A stretch of 6,615 bases of DNA from Solirubrobacterales bacterium (lineage in GTDB: Bacteria; Actinomycetota; Thermoleophilia; Solirubrobacterales; Solirubrobacteraceae): assembly GCA_003157595.1 (NCBI GenBank), contig PMKB01000021.1, positions 1 to 6,615 on the forward strand. The letters are read 5' to 3'. The notes under the pieces are model-generated. The model had not been told where the DNA came from. It did no database searches and saw nothing but the letters and a program-made list of their open reading frames with translations. Shown piece after piece: positions 1-6,529 of this stretch (position 1 is the first letter of the stretch; the number at the start of each line of letters is the position of its first letter). Made by a program: the position numbers and the translations under genes.

Positions 1-21
1 CCCCTGCGCCACTTGCGCCAC

Positions 22-1518
22 TCAGAACAGCACGTTCACCACGCGCGGCAGCACCTGCCATGCCGTCTGGTGGTAGTAGGTCCAGGCCGTGCTCTCGAAC
101 AGCACGATCGCACCCGCCCCGCTGATCGTCATCGCGACGGCCGGCACGAACCAGTGCGGGATACGCCAGGGAACTCTCACGGCGCCCACCAGCAGCGGGA
201 CGAAAAGCACGAGCAGCGGCGCAAAGTAGCGGCCCTGAATCCCCTCGATGGCGGAGGCGCCAACGGCGTTCCAGGTCAAATAGAGGGCGAACGCGGTGAC
301 GATCAGACACGCCACGAGCACGCCTACGAGCCAGGCACGCGTGCGCCGCGTCGGACCGGCTCGCTCGCCGTAGGTGAGCGCGAGCGCCACGGCCGCGACC
401 ACCCAGATCATGCCGATCCAGCCTCTGAAGGAGTTGGTTCCGTAGGTTCCCGCAAGCTGACTGACCTGTAACAGCCGGCCGGAGCTCAGCGTATTCCACA
501 GCAGCGCCGGCACGGCGATCACGTGCGTGAGGATGTAGTGAATCTGGCCGTGCTGGCTGATCTTCTGCCGCAGTGAAGGGCCGAAGACCGTGTTGCGATA
601 CGGCAGGAAATAGGCATCGACTGTGAGGTTCCACCAAGCCGCAGCGGCTAGGCAGGGCAGGGCCAGCGCGGCCAACGCTCCCGATCGAGCGCGTCCGCGC
701 CCAAGCAGCGGCCACACGATCGCCACCATCGCGGCGACGACGAGTGGGATCGGGAGCTTCAGCAGGCCCAGCACCAGCCCGAGCGCTGCCAGGCGAGCGA
801 TCTGCGATCGGCGCAGCGGCTCGCCGGCGTGAGCCAGGCGCAGCGCGTACGCGACCGCGACCGCGACGGCCCCGAGCACGACCGAGTCCGCCGACAGCGA
901 CGGCCCCTGGGCCAGCCCGGTCGGTACGAGCACGGCCACCGCCCAAAGCCAGCGCCAGCGGCGCATCAGCCCGACTGACCAAGTCACGAGCGCCGCCCAA
1001 ACCAGGCCGGCGATCAGCCGCGCGATGAACAGCGTCGCCAGCACCGGCGCCGAAAACACGCGGGCGAACCAGAACACGACGGTCTGCGGCAGGTAGTTGA
1101 CCGGCGAGTACAGAGCGGTGTTCTCGAAGTGCGGGAACACGGAGTTGGATCCGTTGAGCGTGGCGCCAAGGAACTTGGCGTAGAGCTTGGGATTGAAGTG
1201 AGAGCCAGCGTGACCGAGGCTCAGCCGAAACAGCTTGTGCAGCACGAGGAAGAAGGGCTCGTTGAGGTAACCGCCGACGCGCCGGTGGGGTACGAGGCGG
1301 CCCGACTCGCCGGTGCAGCCCACCGCCTTCGGGTGCGCCGTGCAGCTGATGAACTGCGGGTACAGGTGGCCGAGCGCGAGCTGGTAGGCCCGAAAGGCGT
1401 GCTCGGCCTCGTCGAGTGCGTCGCCGATCGGTAGCACGAACGTCATGAACAGGACCGCGACGAGCGAGACCCCTGCTGTCCAGAGGACCGGCCCGGGGAG
1501 TTGGCGCCGCATCCTCAT
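22..1518 (-). CDS. DUF2142 family multi-pass membrane protein
   Basis: A 498-residue integral membrane protein with roughly ten to twelve hydrophobic segments, the first at about residues 11-31 and others near 157-182, 187-204, 208-228, 240-273, 280-298, 328-345, 366-383, 395-416, 431-448 and 455-474. Just after the first segment is an acidic/His cluster (D36, E37, E39, H40, in DEAEHAFRAYQ), followed by a long extracytoplasmic loop containing FENTALYSPVNYLPQ (131-145). SADSVVLGA (209-217), KLPIPLV (254-260) and GIQGRYFAPLL (426-436) also fit the DUF2142 family. The acidic residues after the first membrane span recall GT-C glycosyltransferases, but no enzyme activity is established. C59 and C68 in the first loop could form a disulfide. 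The ATG lies 9 nt after the stop of the upstream oxidoreductase, with AGGGG overlapping that stop codon as its ribosome site, so the two are surely co-transcribed. A role in surface glycan assembly is inferred from family and context only. Confidence 0.88.
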   Translation of the reverse strand: MRMRRQLPGPVLWTAGVSLVAVLFMTFVLPIGDALDEAEHAFRAYQLALGHLYPQFISCTAHPKAVGCTGESGRLVPHRRVGGYLNEPFFLVLHKLFRLSLGHAGSHFNPKLYAKFLGATLNGSNSVFPHFENTALYSPVNYLPQTVVFWFARVFSAPVLATLFIARLIAGLVWAALVTWSVGLMRRWRWLWAVAVLVPTGLAQGPSLSADSVVLGAVAVAVAYALRLAHAGEPLRRSQIARLAALGLVLGLLKLPIPLVVAAMVAIVWPLLGRGRARSGALAALALPCLAAAAWWNLTVDAYFLPYRNTVFGPSLRQKISQHGQIHYILTHVIAVPALLWNTLSSGRLLQVSQLAGTYGTNSFRGWIGMIWVVAAVALALTYGERAGPTRRTRAWLVGVLVACLIVTAFALYLTWNAVGASAIEGIQGRYFAPLLVLFVPLLVGAVRVPWRIPHWFVPAVAMTISGAGAIVLFESTAWTYYHQTAWQVLPRVVNVLF

Positions 1519-1527
1519 CGCATGCCC

Positions 1528-3117
1528 CTACGCGTCGCTGACTGCCGATTCCTGCGGGCGGGCCTCATCCTCGGCGGTCTTCGTCTCGTGGTACTCCCGC
1601 TCCACGTTCACATCCCAGATGTTGTGCTTGGAGCCGATGCCGTTGGCGATGTTCTCCACTGCGGCGAAGGCGGTCAGGATCGAGTGATCCTGGTTGTTGT
1701 AGCGGTGCATTCCGTTGCGACCGATCAGGAACAGGTTCGTCAGCCGATCGACGTATGCGCGGATCACATCGAATCGCTCGTAGCTGCCGAAATAGGCCGG
1801 ATAGGCCTTCGGCACGCGCAGCACCGTCTGATCGAGGACGTCGGAGCGCTCGATCAGATCCAGCTGGCAGAGCTCGTCGAGCGCGAACGCCGACAGCTCG
1901 GTGTCACTCATCGACCACAGCGCGTCGCCCTCGTTGGCGAAGTACTCCATCCCGAGCCAAAGCGTTTCCGGGTTCCCGACCAGGTAGGGGCTCCAGTTGT
2001 TGAAGATCTGCAGCCGGCCCACCTTGACCTCCGGCTCTTGCACGTAGATCCAGTTGTCGCTCATCCCCTGCAGGCGTGACCCGTCGCGCCGGCGTAGCAG
2101 CACCCCGACGGTGATGAAGTCGCGGTACTCGAGGTGCTCGGCGACATCACGGACCGCGGCGGGGACCGCGTCGCCGATGGCGGCGATCAAGTCACGTACG
2201 GGCATCGTCGAGATGAAGTACTCGCCGGTCACCCGGCGCTCGTTGCCGTCGGCGTCCCGGACCGTGGCGGCGACGACCCGGTCGCCGTCGAGCGCGAAGC
2301 CGGTGATCGTGTGGCTCAGGCTGATCTCGCCGCCCCGCTCGAGGACCTGGCGCGCGACCTCCTCCCAGAGCTGCCCCGGGCCGCGCTTGGGATAGAGGAA
2401 GCGTTCGATCAGGCTCGTCTCGCTCCCCTGCTGGTAGATGTCACCGTCGGAGCGCCCGCGCGAGAAGATGCGGCCGAGCGCATGGCGGAGGACCTTCGAT
2501 ACCGATAGGCCCTTGATCCGCTGCGCGCCCCAGTCGGCCTTGATCTCCGAGCACGGAACGCCCCAGACCTTCTCGGTGTAGTCCTCGAAGAAGGTGCGGT
2601 ACAGCTCGCGGCCGAAGCGGTTGATCATGAACTGATCGAGCGTGCGCTCGTCGCGGATCGGCAGCGCCCGCGCACGCACGTAGCTGACGGCGATCTTCGC
2701 CATCCGCCAGGGCCCGAGGTTGCGCACGGTGTTGGCGTTCAGGCTCACCGGGTAGTCAAACATGCGCCGCAGGTACAGGATCCGCGACCGCCGCCCGCGC
2801 AGCAGCATCACGAGCTCGACCTCGTCCGGGTCGGGGCCGGCGGCGGCGACTCCCTCGAGCCAGCCAGGATCGGACTCTCTGCCGCCCTGGACCGGCAGGA
2901 TGGCGGTCCACCAGTCCATCACGCGCGTGCTCTTGGAGAAGAAGCGATGACCGCCGATGTCGAGCCGGTTGCCCTTGTAGTTCACGGTCTTCGAGAGGCC
3001 GCCGACCGTCGATTCGGCCTCGAAGACGAGCGGGATAACGTCGGTCTTCTCAAGCAACTCCAGCGCTGCACTGAGTCCGGCAGGACCGGCTCCAGCGATG
3101 ATGGCCATGTCAGCCAT
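1528..3117 (-). CDS. FAD-dependent oxidoreductase, amine oxidase / UDP-galactopyranose mutase-like
   Basis: A 529-residue flavoprotein. The N-terminus is a Rossmann FAD-binding fold with GAGPAG at residues 9-14, the ribose-binding acid E33 and GGLS at 39-42, followed by the family signature [10 protein letters not shown] (53-62). The C-terminus has the second FAD-contact motif [14 protein letters not shown] (466-479). [12 protein letters not shown] and WGAQRIKG in the middle match a subgroup widely annotated as NAD(P)/FAD-dependent oxidoreductase or protoporphyrinogen-oxidase-like and often found in exopolysaccharide loci. The substrate is unknown; related folds include UDP-galactopyranose mutase. 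No signal peptide or membrane span is seen, so it is probably cytoplasmic. The open frame extends 16 codons further upstream (to 3165), but the start at 3117 is preferred because it sits 6 nt after GAGGGG and begins directly before the FAD-binding strand. It is the first gene of a unit with the downstream DUF2142 gene. Confidence 0.9.
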   Translation of the reverse strand: MADMAIIAGAGPAGLSAALELLEKTDVIPLVFEAESTVGGLSKTVNYKGNRLDIGGHRFFSKSTRVMDWWTAILPVQGGRESDPGWLEGVAAAGPDPDEVELVMLLRGRRSRILYLRRMFDYPVSLNANTVRNLGPWRMAKIAVSYVRARALPIRDERTLDQFMINRFGRELYRTFFEDYTEKVWGVPCSEIKADWGAQRIKGLSVSKVLRHALGRIFSRGRSDGDIYQQGSETSLIERFLYPKRGPGQLWEEVARQVLERGGEISLSHTITGFALDGDRVVAATVRDADGNERRVTGEYFISTMPVRDLIAAIGDAVPAAVRDVAEHLEYRDFITVGVLLRRRDGSRLQGMSDNWIYVQEPEVKVGRLQIFNNWSPYLVGNPETLWLGMEYFANEGDALWSMSDTELSAFALDELCQLDLIERSDVLDQTVLRVPKAYPAYFGSYERFDVIRAYVDRLTNLFLIGRNGMHRYNNQDHSILTAFAAVENIANGIGSKHNIWDVNVEREYHETKTAEDEARPQESAVSDA

Positions 3118-3123
3118 GGTCAA

Positions 3124-3129
3124 CCCCTC
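3124..3129 (-). promoter_or_regulatory. Ribosome binding site setting the oxidoreductase start
   Basis: On the minus strand GAGGGG ends 6 nt before the ATG at 3117-3115. This supports translation from that ATG rather than from the in-frame ATG at 3165. The residues that would be added upstream ([15 protein letters not shown]) do not look like part of the fold. Confidence 0.65.
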
Positions 3130-3168
3130 GTCAGGTCGGAGCACAAGGGCTCGCCAACAGAACAACGC

Positions 3169-3194
3169 ACACTATGGAGGCATTCGGCGTTCAA
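3169..3194 (-). promoter_or_regulatory. Weak candidate promoter for the oxidoreductase-DUF2142 unit
   Basis: On the minus strand a TTGAAC hexamer (3194-3189) is followed after 14 nt by TAGTGT (3174-3169), which fits the actinobacterial TAnnnT -10 pattern. It would give a leader of roughly 45 nt. The spacing is shorter than the usual 16-18 nt, so this is only a candidate. It lies in the 215-nt spacer after the ferredoxin gene, where a separate promoter would be expected if the two minus-strand units are transcribed independently. Confidence 0.22.
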
Positions 3195-3280
3195 GGTTTA
3201 CGCCCTGTTAGGAGACATTCATGGTGTTCGCAGATTGACGCCGGTTTGTCACCGCGGGCACCTCGCTGAGCCCGAATCGC

Positions 3281-3325
3281 GAGCGCTGCCGGCGGACGCC
3301 GCCCGCCGAGCTGCGCCGCCCGCTC
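3281..3325 (-). terminator. GC-rich inverted repeat just after the ferredoxin gene, possible terminator
   Basis: Starting 8 nt past the ferredoxin stop codon, an outer 5-bp stem (GAGCG at 3281-3285 with CGCTC at 3321-3325) encloses a 6-bp stem (CGGCGG at 3290-3295 with CCGCCG at 3303-3308). An alternative inner pairing is GGCGG (3291-3295) with CCGCC (3299-3303). No run of T follows on the minus strand, so it is not a classical intrinsic terminator. Short inverted repeats also arise easily at this GC content. Its position between two minus-strand units is the main support. Confidence 0.3.
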
Positions 3326-3332
3326 CCATGGA

Positions 3333-3638
3333 TCAGATGGCGACGTGCACCCTGCGGTCGGCGAGCTTCACGGGGTAGGTGCAGAGCGGAACACTCGCAG
3401 GCGGGCCTTTCGGCGCGCCGTCGCGCAGATCGAAGCGGCCCTGATGCTTTGGGCACTCGATGATGTGTCCGATCACCAGTCCCTCGGCCAGATGTGCGCG
3501 CTGGTGGGTGCAGATGCCGTCGCTCGCGAAGTAACCGTCCCGGGTTCGGTAGATCGCGAGCAGGCGCTCGCCGACCGAGACCTCGATGACATCGCCCTCC
3601 TCGATCTCGTCCGCGTCGGCGACCACGACCCACGCCAT
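3333..3638 (-). CDS. Rieske [2Fe-2S] ferredoxin, MocE-like
   Basis: A 101-residue single-domain Rieske protein. The two cluster-binding boxes are complete: C43-T-H45 in ICTHQRAHLAEG, and C62-P-K-H65 in ECPKHQGRFDL, so two Cys and two His are available to hold a [2Fe-2S] cluster. The rest of the chain (AWVVVADADEIEEGDV at the start, GDGYFASDG-like strand, PVKLADRRVHVAI at the end) matches the MocE family of soluble ferredoxins, which pass electrons to oxygenases. It lacks a membrane anchor or signal peptide. The ATG lies 2 nt after the stop codon of the desaturase gene. No good ribosome site is visible upstream, which suggests translational coupling and a shared transcript. The frame is open far upstream inside the desaturase gene, but that part has no recognisable domain. 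Its likely role is electron donor to the neighbouring di-iron enzyme; a ferredoxin reductase is absent from the window. Confidence 0.9.
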   Translation of the reverse strand: MAWVVVADADEIEEGDVIEVSVGERLLAIYRTRDGYFASDGICTHQRAHLAEGLVIGHIIECPKHQGRFDLRDGAPKGPPASVPLCTYPVKLADRRVHVAI

Positions 3639-3640
3639 CG

Positions 3641-4768
3641 TCAGACCGGGTCCAACCCGCGGTCCGCGAGGATCTGCTCGCCACCGCGCGCGACGCCAGG
3701 CTCGCCGTCGTCCGCGGCGAGCGGCCGCCCCGGAGTGGGACTCGGCAGCGAGCGGTGCACCGAGAAGCTCGGCTCGCGGCGCTGCCTCCAGAGCGCGCGG
3801 ATCATCTCGTTCCATGCCACCAACGTGTTGGGGTACGGCGGCGGCGACTCGCTCTCGATCTCCCGGTGCAGCCGAGCGAGCGAATGGAACGGGACCGTCG
3901 GATGCATGTGATGCTCGACGTGGTAGTTCATGTTCCAGTAGAGCAGTCGCAGCAGCGGGTTCATGTACACCGTGCGCGTGTTCTCGCGCCAGTCGTCCAC
4001 GTTCTCCTCGAGCCCGGCGTGCTGGATGAACGTCACCCAGCTGTGCAGCGGCGCGCCGACGAAGCGGGCGACGAAGATGAACAGGATCGGATACCAGCTC
4101 TGGATCGCCACGGCCAGCGCGATCACACCGAGGTAGAACGCGACACAGGCTCGCGCGGACCAGATGAGCCGGCGGTGGTAGGCCTTCGGTACCCAGCGTT
4201 TGCCGAGGTCGTCGAGACCGGCGAACGCGGTGCGTACCGTCGGCCACAGCCAGTTCACCAGCGCGTTGTGGATCCGCATGAAGTCGAAGATCAGCGTCCC
4301 GAAGTGTGGCGGGCGGTCCGTTGCTATCTCGGGGTCGATCTCGGAGTAGTAGGTGTAGGTGTGGTGGCCGGCGTGCAGCCAGCGGTCGCGCAGCGGCTCC
4401 TTGAACGCGAACAACCCGCTGATGTGGTGAGCAACCTCGTTGATCCACAGCGTGCGAAACGGCGTGCGGTGGTGGGTCTCGTGAAGGATCGGCTCGCTGA
4501 AGCCGTAGACCGTCGCGTAGGCCAGGAAGCAGAGCACCTTCAACCAAAGTGGATGCGCCAAGACCGTGAGCGCGCCGAACATCACGAGCAGCCCGAGGTA
4601 GGTGCCGAACCGCAGCAGCCCGGGGACGTCGCTGCGCCGCTGCAGGGTTCGCATGGTGGTGCGCGCCACCGCGACCTTGGTCCAGTCGGGCTCCTCGAAC
4701 AGGGGCAGCCCGGTCGCCGGATCCCAGCGCTTCTCGACGCTCGCATTAGCGGCTGCGACCGGCTTCAT
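3641..4768 (-). CDS. Membrane fatty acid desaturase / hydrocarbon hydroxylase, MocD-like
   Basis: A 375-residue membrane di-iron enzyme. The three histidine boxes are intact: HETHH (96-100), HAGHH (132-136) and HVEHH (283-287), with a further conserved-looking H250 in FIQHAGLEEN. Hydrophobic spans occur near 52-71, 75-92, 203-223 and 225-240. The block NTRTVYMNPLLRLLYWNMNY (263-282) before the third box is characteristic of the MocD-like branch of the fatty acid desaturase superfamily, whose members desaturate or hydroxylate lipids or hydrocarbons. The substrate cannot be read from sequence. About 50 residues precede the first span, and the last 45 or so (331-375, rich in P, G and R) look disordered. 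The start at 4768 is the first ATG of the frame. AGGGA is close to it, and a better AGGAAGGA lies 12 nt upstream; neither spacing is ideal. It is followed 2 nt later by its probable ferredoxin. Confidence 0.9.
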   Translation of the reverse strand: MKPVAAANASVEKRWDPATGLPLFEEPDWTKVAVARTTMRTLQRRSDVPGLLRFGTYLGLLVMFGALTVLAHPLWLKVLCFLAYATVYGFSEPILHETHHRTPFRTLWINEVAHHISGLFAFKEPLRDRWLHAGHHTYTYYSEIDPEIATDRPPHFGTLIFDFMRIHNALVNWLWPTVRTAFAGLDDLGKRWVPKAYHRRLIWSARACVAFYLGVIALAVAIQSWYPILFIFVARFVGAPLHSWVTFIQHAGLEENVDDWRENTRTVYMNPLLRLLYWNMNYHVEHHMHPTVPFHSLARLHREIESESPPPYPNTLVAWNEMIRALWRQRREPSFSVHRSLPSPTPGRPLAADDGEPGVARGGEQILADRGLDPV

Positions 4769-4842
4769 TTCCCTGGGCCGTCCTTCCTGCGTGCGGGTTG
4801 GCGTCGCTCCATGCTAGCCGCCGGTCTCCGCGCCGCGCGGCG

Positions 4843-4871
4843 TTCGGTATTCGGTACGCACCTTTCTACCG
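4843..4871. repeat. Tandem TTCGGTA repeat with inverted CGGTA/TACCG partner
   Basis: TTCGGTA occurs twice back to back (4843-4849 and 4850-4856). CGGTA at the end of the second copy (4852-4856) is the inverse of TACCG at 4867-4871, with 10 nt between them. Repeated and inverted short motifs between divergent start codons are typical of transcription-factor sites, but the motif does not match a regulator that I recognise. Confidence 0.4.
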
Positions 4872-4881
4872 GGAGTAATAC

Positions 4882-4906
4882 GGATGGCCGGCGCGGCCGG
4901 CCATCC
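4882..4906. repeat. Perfect 11-bp inverted repeat (hairpin) between divergent genes
   Basis: GGATGGCCGGC (4882-4892) and GCCGGCCATCC (4896-4906) are exact reverse complements around a 3-nt GCG loop. No T run follows on either strand, and neither divergent gene needs a terminator here. It is therefore more likely a DNA-level operator or a structure in the flavoprotein leader, ending 48 nt before the ATG at 4955. TAAAGT, a possible -10 element, directly follows it. Confidence 0.6.
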
Positions 4907-4954
4907 TAAAGTCTCCACGGTCGGTGCCGATTTTCCTTTCTCAGCGAGACCGCC

Positions 4955-6397
4955 ATGTCTGATCGCGCAGCCCGTCCGCCACGAGCGCAGCCTTGGCTGA
5001 TCCAGGGCGGGATGGGCGTCGCCGTTTCCCATTGGCCGCTGGCCAGGACGGTCGCGAGCGCAGGGCAACTCGGTGTCGTGTCGGGAACCGGGATCGACAC
5101 CGTATTCGTGCGCCGGATGCAGGACCGCGGGATCGACGACGAGCTGCAGTCGATCCTCGAGCGCTTTCCGTGCCAGTCTGTGGTCGAGAAGGTGGTGGCC
5201 AGGTACGGCTCGAGACGCCGCAGCCGTAACGGGCAATACCGGGGCGTTCCGCTACCGACCCACCGGAACCTGCCCTCGGCGCAGGATCTCTACGTGCTCG
5301 CAGCCTACGCGGAGGTCGCGCAGGCGAAGGCGGGCCACGACGGCATCGTCGGCATCAACCTGCTCACCAAGATCCAGATTCCGACGGTACCGACGCTGTT
5401 TGGCGCGATGCTGGCCGGTGTCGACTACGTGCTGATGGGTGCCGGCATACCGGTCGAGATTCCGGGCATCCTCGACCGCCTCTCCGAAGGCGAGCCAGTC
5501 GAGACGCCGTTGCTCGTCACGGGCGATGCCCAGGGTCGGTCGGTCCCGGTGCTGCGGTTCGACCCGCAACGGCTGAGCGGTCCCCGCGCACCCCGGCGCC
5601 CGAGCTTTCTCGCGATCGTCTCCTCCCATGTGCTGGCGAAGACGCTGGCCCGCAACAGCACCGGCCGAGTTGACGGGTTCGTCGTGGAGCGCCACATCGC
5701 CGGCGGCCACAATGCGCCCCCACGCGGTCCGCTGACACTCGACGATGACGGCGGCCCGAGATACGGCGACCGCGACCATGCGGACTTCGCAGCCATTGCG
5801 GACCTCGGCGTACCCTTCTGGATCGCCGGGGGAATCACATCTGCCGAGCGGGTGCGGGAGGCGTTCGAGCTCGGGGCCACGGGGGTTCAGGTCGGCTCGC
5901 TGTTCGAATGCTGCCGCGAGTCCGGACTGGATCCGATCCTGAAGGGCCAGCTCATAGCGGCCGCCCGCAGCGGCTCCGTGCGCGTCATGACATCCGTGCG
6001 CGCCTCGTCGACGGGATACCCGTTCAAAGTGGCGCGTGTGGCGGGCACGCTGTCGGACGAGGACGTTTACGCCCAGCGTCCGCGGGTGTGCGACATGGGT
6101 TACCTGCGGGAGGCCTACCTCAAGCCGGACGGCACGGTCGGGCATCGTTGCGCCGGTGAGCCGGTCGAGCAGTACGTGGCCAAAGGCGGCCTGCGGGAGG
6201 ACACCGTCGGTCGATCCTGCCTCTGCAACTCACTGCTCGCGGCCGCCGGCTTCGGGCAGGTGAGGCGGCGAACCTTCACCGAGCCGGCGATCGTGACCAG
6301 CGGCGACGCCATCAACGACATCTCTGCACTGCTGCAGGGCAGAAGCGACTACTCGGCGGCCGACGTCATCGCGCATCTGCAGCCGGGCTGCCCCTAA
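4955..6397 (+). CDS. Long-form nitronate monooxygenase-like FMN flavoprotein (COG2070 family)
   Basis: A 480-residue TIM-barrel flavoprotein. Residues about 13-365 form the nitronate monooxygenase / 2-nitropropane dioxygenase-like barrel: the first strand and FMN loop QGGMGVAVS (17-25), GHDGIVGINLLTKIQ (127-141), the His-bearing loop AGGHNAPPRG (249-258; H252 aligns with the catalytic His of nitronate monooxygenases), phosphate-binding AGGIT (291-295) and ATGVQVGSLF (308-317). The protein is over 100 residues longer than classical enzymes. The extra C-terminal part (about 366-480) has four clustered cysteines (C379, C399, C422, C424) in RVCDMGYLR, HRCAGEPVE and RSCLCNSLL, a pattern I associate with a long subfamily annotated as nitronate monooxygenase but of unproven substrate. 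No signal peptide or membrane span. The start is the first ATG of the open frame, with a weak GAGACC leader. The gene appears to stand alone, divergent from the desaturase. PfaD-type enoyl reductases share the fold but differ in the N-terminal motif. Confidence 0.87.
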   Translation: MSDRAARPPRAQPWLIQGGMGVAVSHWPLARTVASAGQLGVVSGTGIDTVFVRRMQDRGIDDELQSILERFPCQSVVEKVVARYGSRRRSRNGQYRGVPLPTHRNLPSAQDLYVLAAYAEVAQAKAGHDGIVGINLLTKIQIPTVPTLFGAMLAGVDYVLMGAGIPVEIPGILDRLSEGEPVETPLLVTGDAQGRSVPVLRFDPQRLSGPRAPRRPSFLAIVSSHVLAKTLARNSTGRVDGFVVERHIAGGHNAPPRGPLTLDDDGGPRYGDRDHADFAAIADLGVPFWIAGGITSAERVREAFELGATGVQVGSLFECCRESGLDPILKGQLIAAARSGSVRVMTSVRASSTGYPFKVARVAGTLSDEDVYAQRPRVCDMGYLREAYLKPDGTVGHRCAGEPVEQYVAKGGLREDTVGRSCLCNSLLAAAGFGQVRRRTFTEPAIVTSGDAINDISALLQGRSDYSAADVIAHLQPGCP

Positions 6398-6462
6398 GAC
6401 GAGGCCGCGAGACGGCACGGCGACACGGCCCGCGCATCCACAGCGCCACCGAAGGATCGTCA

Positions 6463-6489
6463 TTGACTCCGGGACGGCTGTGTTAGGGT
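6463..6489 (+). promoter_or_regulatory. Candidate promoter of the right-hand gene
   Basis: TTGACT (6463-6468) is followed after 15 nt by TAGGGT (6484-6489), which fits the actinobacterial TTGACn / TAnnnT pattern, though with a short spacer. The -10 element lies inside the left arm of the palindrome at 6482-6511, the arrangement expected for a repressor that blocks RNA polymerase. The leader would be about 35 nt. Confidence 0.4.
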
Positions 6490-6511
6490 GCCCTAATTAG
6501 GGTCCCTTAAC
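6482..6511. promoter_or_regulatory. 30-bp imperfect palindrome of TTAGGG/CCCTAA half-sites, probable operator
   Basis: The core CCCTAATTAGGG (6491-6502) is a perfect 12-bp palindrome. Extending outward, 12 of 15 positions in each arm are complementary, ending in GTTA (6482-6485) and TAAC (6508-6511). TTAGGG (6483-6488) with CCCTAA (6491-6496) also forms its own inverted repeat with a 2-nt spacer, so more than one dimer could bind. The TTAGG/CCTAA half-sites recall DtxR/IdeR-type metal-regulator boxes, but their spacing differs from the classical 19-bp iron box, so the regulator is not identified. Confidence 0.6.
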
Positions 6512-6529
6512 TACCGTCGGGAGGGCAGG

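Larger units (their letters stand above)
4769..4954. other. Divergent intergenic region between desaturase and flavoprotein genes
   Basis: This 186-nt stretch must hold the promoters of both divergent genes. It contains a tandem 7-bp repeat, an inverted repeat and a strong hairpin, each described separately. TAAAGT (4907-4912, plus strand) and TAGCAT (4816-4811, minus strand) fit the TAnnnT -10 pattern, but I could not pair either with a convincing -35 element. I see no small coding gene here. Confidence 0.6.
6398..6529. other. Intergenic region with promoter and palindromic operator-like site
   Basis: A 132-nt gap between two plus-strand genes. The first 60 nt after the flavoprotein stop show no clear terminator hairpin or T run. 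The second half holds a -35-like TTGACT, a large AT-containing palindrome and a strong ribosome site, which indicates that the downstream gene has its own regulated promoter. Confidence 0.6.

Noticed and set aside
3139..3280. Searched the spacer between the two minus-strand units for a small gene or RNA.
   Set aside because: No frame there has both a start with a ribosome site and a plausible product, and no recognisable RNA fold was seen.
3639..4547. The ferredoxin reading frame stays open for about 300 codons upstream, as if it were one long 404-residue protein.
   Set aside because: The upstream part is Arg/Ala/Pro-rich with no domain, and it overlaps the desaturase whose histidine boxes are intact. 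Rieske homology begins at the ATG at 3638.
4831..4842. A 12-bp perfect palindrome CGCCGCGCGGCG.
   Set aside because: It is made entirely of G and C in a very GC-rich region and is likely to occur by chance. I do not treat it as a separate site.
3755..4909. A 384-codon plus-strand open frame opposite the desaturase.
   Set aside because: Its composition (Val/Arg/His-rich, no motifs) is that of an antisense shadow of the desaturase gene.
5252..6145. A 297-codon open frame on the minus strand opposite the flavoprotein gene.
   Set aside because: It shows no recognisable motif, and the plus-strand product has clear FMN-barrel motifs throughout. Long antisense frames are expected at high GC.
6482..6511. 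Considered calling the palindrome a definite DtxR/IdeR iron box.
   Set aside because: In the best register only about half of the positions match the 19-bp consensus, so only the half-site resemblance is claimed.
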